9,109 nt of DNA from an uncultured Eubacterium sp. Its GTDB lineage: Bacteria > Bacillota > Clostridia > Lachnospirales > Lachnospiraceae. The notes below the pieces were generated by a model. The model did not search any database. It saw nothing but the letters and a program-made list of their open reading frames with translations, and had not been told where the DNA came from. The translations under genes were made by a program, and so were the position numbers. Position 1 is the first letter of the stretch. Every line of letters begins with the position of its first letter. The stretch covers positions 1-9,109 of the forward strand of contig CAKREC010000063.1 in assembly GCA_934316925.1 (NCBI GenBank). The letters run 5' to 3'. This document shows, in pieces, positions 5,788 to 9,109 of this stretch.

Positions 5788-8025
5788 GTGTTTGCCGATA
5801 TTATTGTAGATATTTCTGTGGAAGCACTAGATCGTACGTTTCAATACCACATACCAGATCCGATGCTTGAACACCTGACGATCGGAACCCCGGTCAAGAT
5901 TCCTTTTGGAAATGGAAACCGTGTGATATCCGGATTTGTTGTCGGTATTTCTTCACAGGCCAAGTGGCCGGAATCAAAAATCAAAGATATATTGGAAATA
6001 CAACAAAAAGAAATTTGCGTGGAAAGCCAGCTATTGTATCTGGCAAGTTGGATCCGCAATCAATACGGAGCAACGATGAACGAAGCGTTAAAGACGGTAT
6101 TGCCAATAAAAAAACAGATTAAGTCAGTGGAAGAACACTGGCTTAATTTTGCTATATCCGAACCGGAAATACAGGAAAAGATCGAGGAGTTTACACGCAG
6201 GCATTACAAGGCGAAAGTGCGGCTGCTGCAGGGAATGGTGGCGGAAGGCGGCACCATGACGACGAAGCTGGCAAAAGATAAGTATCAGGTTACAAAAGCT
6301 GTTTGCGATGCCATGGTGGAGCAGAAGATCCTTTGTATCACCGATAAACGGGTATACCGGAATCCGATGAAAGCAGATGAAACTGATCCGGGAAATGAAC
6401 TGCCGTTGAATGCAGAACAGCAAAGGATCGTAGATCATTTTTCAATGGAATATTCACAGGGAATTCGCAAAACCTATTTATTATATGGAGTGACGGGAAG
6501 TGGTAAGACGCGGGTTTATATGGACATGATCCAGCAGGTGATCGATCAGGGGCAGCAAGTCATTGTGCTGATCCCGGAGATCGCACTGACGTTTCAGATC
6601 GTCAGCCGGTTTCAGAGCCGGTTTGGACAGCAGGTGTCGGTACTTCATTCCCGCATGTCAGAAGGCGAGCGGTACGATCAATATGAACGTGCGAAAAACG
6701 GACAGATCCAGATTATGGTAGGGCCTCGCTCGGCGCTTTTTACCCCATTTGAACATGTGGGACTTATTATTATGGACGAGGAACACGAGGCGAGTTATAA
6801 AAGCGAAAATCCGCCCAAATACCATGCCAGAGAGGTAGCACTGCAACGGGCAAAGATGGCAGGAGCCAGTGTTGTGCTAGGCTCTGCGACCCCGTCTGTG
6901 GAGTCATACAAAAAGGCAAAAGAAGGCAGCTATCATTTATATGAACTTCATCAGAGAGCCGGTGGAGCTAAGAAACCGGCTGTTCACGTGGTGGATCTTA
7001 GAAAAGAGCTGGAAGAAGGCAACCGGTCGGTGTTCAGCCGTCTGCTTCAGGAGAAGATCCAGGAACGTCTGGACCGGAACGAGCAGACGATTTTATTCCT
7101 GAACCGGCGGGGGTATGCCGGGTTTGTTTCTTGTAGAAGCTGTGGTTATGTGTTAAAATGTAGTCACTGTGACGTGTCGATGACCGCGCATAAAAATCAT
7201 CTGGGAGACGTGGATACGCTGGTTTGCCATTACTGCGGACATGCAGTTGCAATGCCGCACAAATGCCCATCCTGTGGGTCGCCGTATATTGCGGCTTTTG
7301 GCATGGGTACACAGAAAGTGGAGGAACTGCTTCACCGGCGATTTCCGACGGCGAGGATCCTGCGTATGGATGGCGATACGACGAGCGGCAAACATGGCCA
7401 TGAAAGTGTATTGGCACCATTTCGGGATGGACAGGCCGATATTTTGATCGGAACGCAGATGATCGTAAAAGGACATGATTTTCCGAACGTGACCCTGGTA
7501 GCTGCTCTGGCAGCTGATATGGGGTTGTATGCCGGTGATTACCGGTGCACAGAACGAACCTTTGATCTGTTGATGCAGGCGAGTGGAAGGGCAGGAAGAG
7601 CTTCAAAGCCGGGCGAGATGGTGATCCAGACTTACAATCCGGAACAGTATGCGGTTGAGTCTGTGCAGCGTCAGGATCCGGAGATCTTTTATGCAAATGA
7701 ACTGGCATACCGGAGAATTACGAAGTATCCGCCCTATGTGGAGATCATGGCAGTGTTAGTTATGGCAGAGCAGCGACGTCAGGCGTGTGATTGCATTGCC
7801 GCGTTGGCGGAGCAATTACATCGGAATCAGATCGACTGCATCGGACCGGCGGAAGCAGGTCTTAGTCGTGCCAAAGACCGATACCGTTATATTTTGTATG
7901 TGAAAGCAGAAGATGACGGGCAGATGATGAAAATAAAGAGAGAACTGGAACAATTTAGTCAGGAAAAAAAGTGGGATCGCATCTGCAGTATCCAATATGA
8001 TGTGAACCCAATGAATGGATATTAA
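5788..8025 (+). CDS. priA: Primosomal protein N' (replication restart helicase PriA)
   Basis: PriA recognises stalled or repaired replication forks and reloads the replicative helicase. The 745-residue product is close to the family length (732 in E. coli, 805 in B. subtilis). The N-terminal DNA-binding region is residues 1-110. Helicase lobe 1 has Walker A GVTGSGKT at 234-241 and DEEHE at 330-334, then LGSATPSVES. The zinc module has all eight cysteines (449, 452, 458, 461, 480, 483, 493 and 496). Lobe 2 has RILRMDGDTT, LIGTQMIVKGHDFPNVTLV and QASGRAGR. The start is GTG at 5788, 7 nt after AGGAG (5776-5780), which lies in the last codons of murF; only 4 nt separate the genes. No key residue is missing. 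Its stop codon TAA merges into the def ribosome binding site. Confidence 0.97.
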   Translation: MFADIIVDISVEALDRTFQYHIPDPMLEHLTIGTPVKIPFGNGNRVISGFVVGISSQAKWPESKIKDILEIQQKEICVESQLLYLASWIRNQYGATMNEALKTVLPIKKQIKSVEEHWLNFAISEPEIQEKIEEFTRRHYKAKVRLLQGMVAEGGTMTTKLAKDKYQVTKAVCDAMVEQKILCITDKRVYRNPMKADETDPGNELPLNAEQQRIVDHFSMEYSQGIRKTYLLYGVTGSGKTRVYMDMIQQVIDQGQQVIVLIPEIALTFQIVSRFQSRFGQQVSVLHSRMSEGERYDQYERAKNGQIQIMVGPRSALFTPFEHVGLIIMDEEHEASYKSENPPKYHAREVALQRAKMAGASVVLGSATPSVESYKKAKEGSYHLYELHQRAGGAKKPAVHVVDLRKELEEGNRSVFSRLLQEKIQERLDRNEQTILFLNRRGYAGFVSCRSCGYVLKCSHCDVSMTAHKNHLGDVDTLVCHYCGHAVAMPHKCPSCGSPYIAAFGMGTQKVEELLHRRFPTARILRMDGDTTSGKHGHESVLAPFRDGQADILIGTQMIVKGHDFPNVTLVAALAADMGLYAGDYRCTERTFDLLMQASGRAGRASKPGEMVIQTYNPEQYAVESVQRQDPEIFYANELAYRRITKYPPYVEIMAVLVMAEQRRQACDCIAALAEQLHRNQIDCIGPAEAGLSRAKDRYRYILYVKAEDDGQMMKIKRELEQFSQEKKWDRICSIQYDVNPMNGY

Positions 8026-8030
8026 GGAGG
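8024..8030 (+). promoter_or_regulatory. Ribosome binding site of def, overlapping the priA stop codon
   Basis: AAGGAGG at 8024-8030 shares its AA with the priA stop codon TAA (8023-8025). It is 8 nt before the GTG at 8039, which decides that start. The in-frame ATG at 8015 lies upstream of this site and inside priA, so it is unlikely to be used. The overlap suggests translational coupling. Confidence 0.8.
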
Positions 8031-8038
8031 AAGAAGAC

Positions 8039-8533
8039 GTGGCAATTAGAAACATTCGTGAGATTGGCGATGAAATTTTAAAGAAACCCTGTAAAGAAGT
8101 AAAAGAGATGACAGACCGGACGAGAGAACTTATCCAGGATATGCTGGAGACGATGTATGATGCGGATGGCGTTGGTCTGGCTGCTCCGCAGGTCGGCATT
8201 TTGAAGAGAATTGCCGTGATCGACATTACCGAGGATCATTCCCAGCCGATCGTACTCGTAAATCCGGTAATCGTAAAGCAGGAGGGAGAACAGCGTGGCA
8301 GCGAGGGATGTTTAAGCGTTCCTGACCGCATCGCGATCGTGACCCGTCCTAATAAAGTAAAGGTAAAAGCTTATGATGAAAACATGAAGGCGATCACGAT
8401 CAAAGGAGAGGAACTCCTCGCAAGAGCGCTGGTTCATGAGATCGAGCATCTGGATGGACATCTTTATACAGAAAAAGCGGAAAATGGAAAAATCTATACG
8501 ATTGAGGAATTTGAAAAAGAATTTGGTGAATAA
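8039..8533 (+). CDS. def: Peptide deformylase
   Basis: Peptide deformylase removes the formyl group from the N-terminal methionine of new proteins. The product has 164 residues when started at GTG 8039, giving the family beginning [14 protein letters not shown]. All three motifs are present: GVGLAAPQ at 44-51, EGCLS at 89-93 with the metal ligand C91, and HEIEH at 133-137 with metal ligands H133 and H137 and catalytic E134. The residue before motif 3 is V, where many family members have Q. The C-terminus is short and ends EEFEKEFGE. It lies 13 nt after priA and 19 nt before fmt, the standard partner gene whose product adds the formyl group. Confidence 0.96.
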   Translation: MAIRNIREIGDEILKKPCKEVKEMTDRTRELIQDMLETMYDADGVGLAAPQVGILKRIAVIDITEDHSQPIVLVNPVIVKQEGEQRGSEGCLSVPDRIAIVTRPNKVKVKAYDENMKAITIKGEELLARALVHEIEHLDGHLYTEKAENGKIYTIEEFEKEFGE

Positions 8534-8552
8534 TAAAACAGTGGAGGTCAGA

Positions 8553-9109
8553 ATGAAAGTTATTTTTATGGGAACTCCGGATTTTGCAGTTCCGGTATTA
8601 CAGGGACTGATCGATTCCAAAGAGCATGAGGTTGTTGCCGTAGTGACACAGCCGGATAAGGCGAGAGGAAGAAGTGGCAAGTTGACCTTTACACCGGTCA
8701 AACAGGTAGCACTCGAACATGATATTCCGGTATATACGCCAAAGCGGATCCGGGATGCAGAGAGCATGCAGCAGATCTGTTCGATACCATGCGATGTGAT
8801 GGTCGTGGTAGCGTTTGGTCAGATTTTACCAAAAGAAGTTTTGGAATATCCAAAGTACGGCTGCATTAACGTACACGCGTCTCTTTTGCCGAGATGGCGG
8901 GGAGCTGCGCCGATGCAGTGGGCGATTTTAGAAGGAGACCGGACGACCGGGATCACCACGATGCAGATGGATGTGGGACTGGATACCGGAGATATGCTCA
9001 AAAAAATTGAAGTGGAGATTTCACCGGAAGAGACAGGGGAATCGCTGCATGATAAATTGGCCGGTCTTGGCAGTGGACTTTTGCTGGAGACATTAAAGGA
9101 TGCCAAAGA
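8553..9109 (+). CDS. fmt: Methionyl-tRNA formyltransferase, N-terminal part (cut by window edge)
   Basis: Fmt transfers a formyl group from 10-formyltetrahydrofolate to initiator Met-tRNA. The frame is open from ATG 8553 to the window end, giving 185 residues of an expected 310-315. It begins with the family sequence [16 protein letters not shown]. The formyltransferase core shows [11 protein letters not shown] at 30-40 and the catalytic stretch [15 protein letters not shown] with N106 and H108. D144 is in [10 protein letters not shown]. These three positions match E. coli numbering exactly. GGAGG at 8543-8547 is 5 nt before the start. The rest of the hydrolase domain and the whole C-terminal tRNA-binding domain lie outside the window. 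It follows def by 19 nt, the usual pairing. Confidence 0.96.
   Translation, partial: MKVIFMGTPDFAVPVLQGLIDSKEHEVVAVVTQPDKARGRSGKLTFTPVKQVALEHDIPVYTPKRIRDAESMQQICSIPCDVMVVVAFGQILPKEVLEYPKYGCINVHASLLPRWRGAAPMQWAILEGDRTTGITTMQMDVGLDTGDMLKKIEVEISPEETGESLHDKLAGLGSGLLLETLKDAK

Noticed and set aside
7034..7708. Long minus-strand open frame of 224 codons opposite priA
   Set aside because: The plus-strand PriA zinc and helicase motifs are all intact here. The antisense product is rich in P, H and R with no recognisable domain, typical of a shadow frame.
8015..8038. ATG start for def inside the end of priA
   Set aside because: The strong ribosome binding site lies after it, and the family N-terminus begins at the GTG at 8039.

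Overview
The window looks like a piece of chromosome from a low-to-moderate GC Gram-positive anaerobe of the Clostridia, most likely Lachnospiraceae. This rests on the protein flavour of the housekeeping genes, strong AGGAGG-type ribosome binding sites, the gene order priA-def-fmt, and a classical lysine riboswitch ahead of dapA. All genes are on the plus strand. No mobile element, CRISPR array, tRNA or rRNA is visible.

Layout. Positions 1-424 are the 3' end of ilvC (ketol-acid reductoisomerase), closed by a clear intrinsic terminator. Next come three loosely spaced genes: a Cof-type HAD hydrolase (509-1315), an SSB-like protein with two OB folds (1417-2127), and a P-loop corrinoid adenosyltransferase homologue (2201-2695) with its own strong extended -10 promoter. 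A second promoter overlaps the stop codon of that gene. It drives a leader of about 260 nt holding a lysine riboswitch (aptamer 2731-2890) and a terminator (2911-2948). A mutually exclusive antiterminator can be drawn by hand.

Downstream is a tight run: dapA (2987-3874), dapB (3904-4368), murF (4383-5783), priA (5788-8025), def (8039-8533) and fmt (8553 to the window edge). Gaps are 4 to 29 nt and no terminator is visible between them. The first two genes make the lysine/meso-diaminopimelate precursor, and murF adds D-Ala-D-Ala to the UDP-MurNAc-tripeptide. priA restarts replication forks. fmt and def add and remove the formyl group at protein N-termini.

The most unusual observation is that dapB is internally deleted. 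The reading frame is open and starts and ends like DapB, but it encodes only 154 residues where about 250 are expected. Residue 21 (end of the first Rossmann helix) joins directly to the helix just before the catalytic HHNQK segment. Roughly 100 residues of the nucleotide-binding domain are gone in frame. Either this is a real lesion needing another reductase elsewhere, or the sequence has lost about 300 bases. The remaining genes look intact and ordinary. I see no convincing wholly new system.
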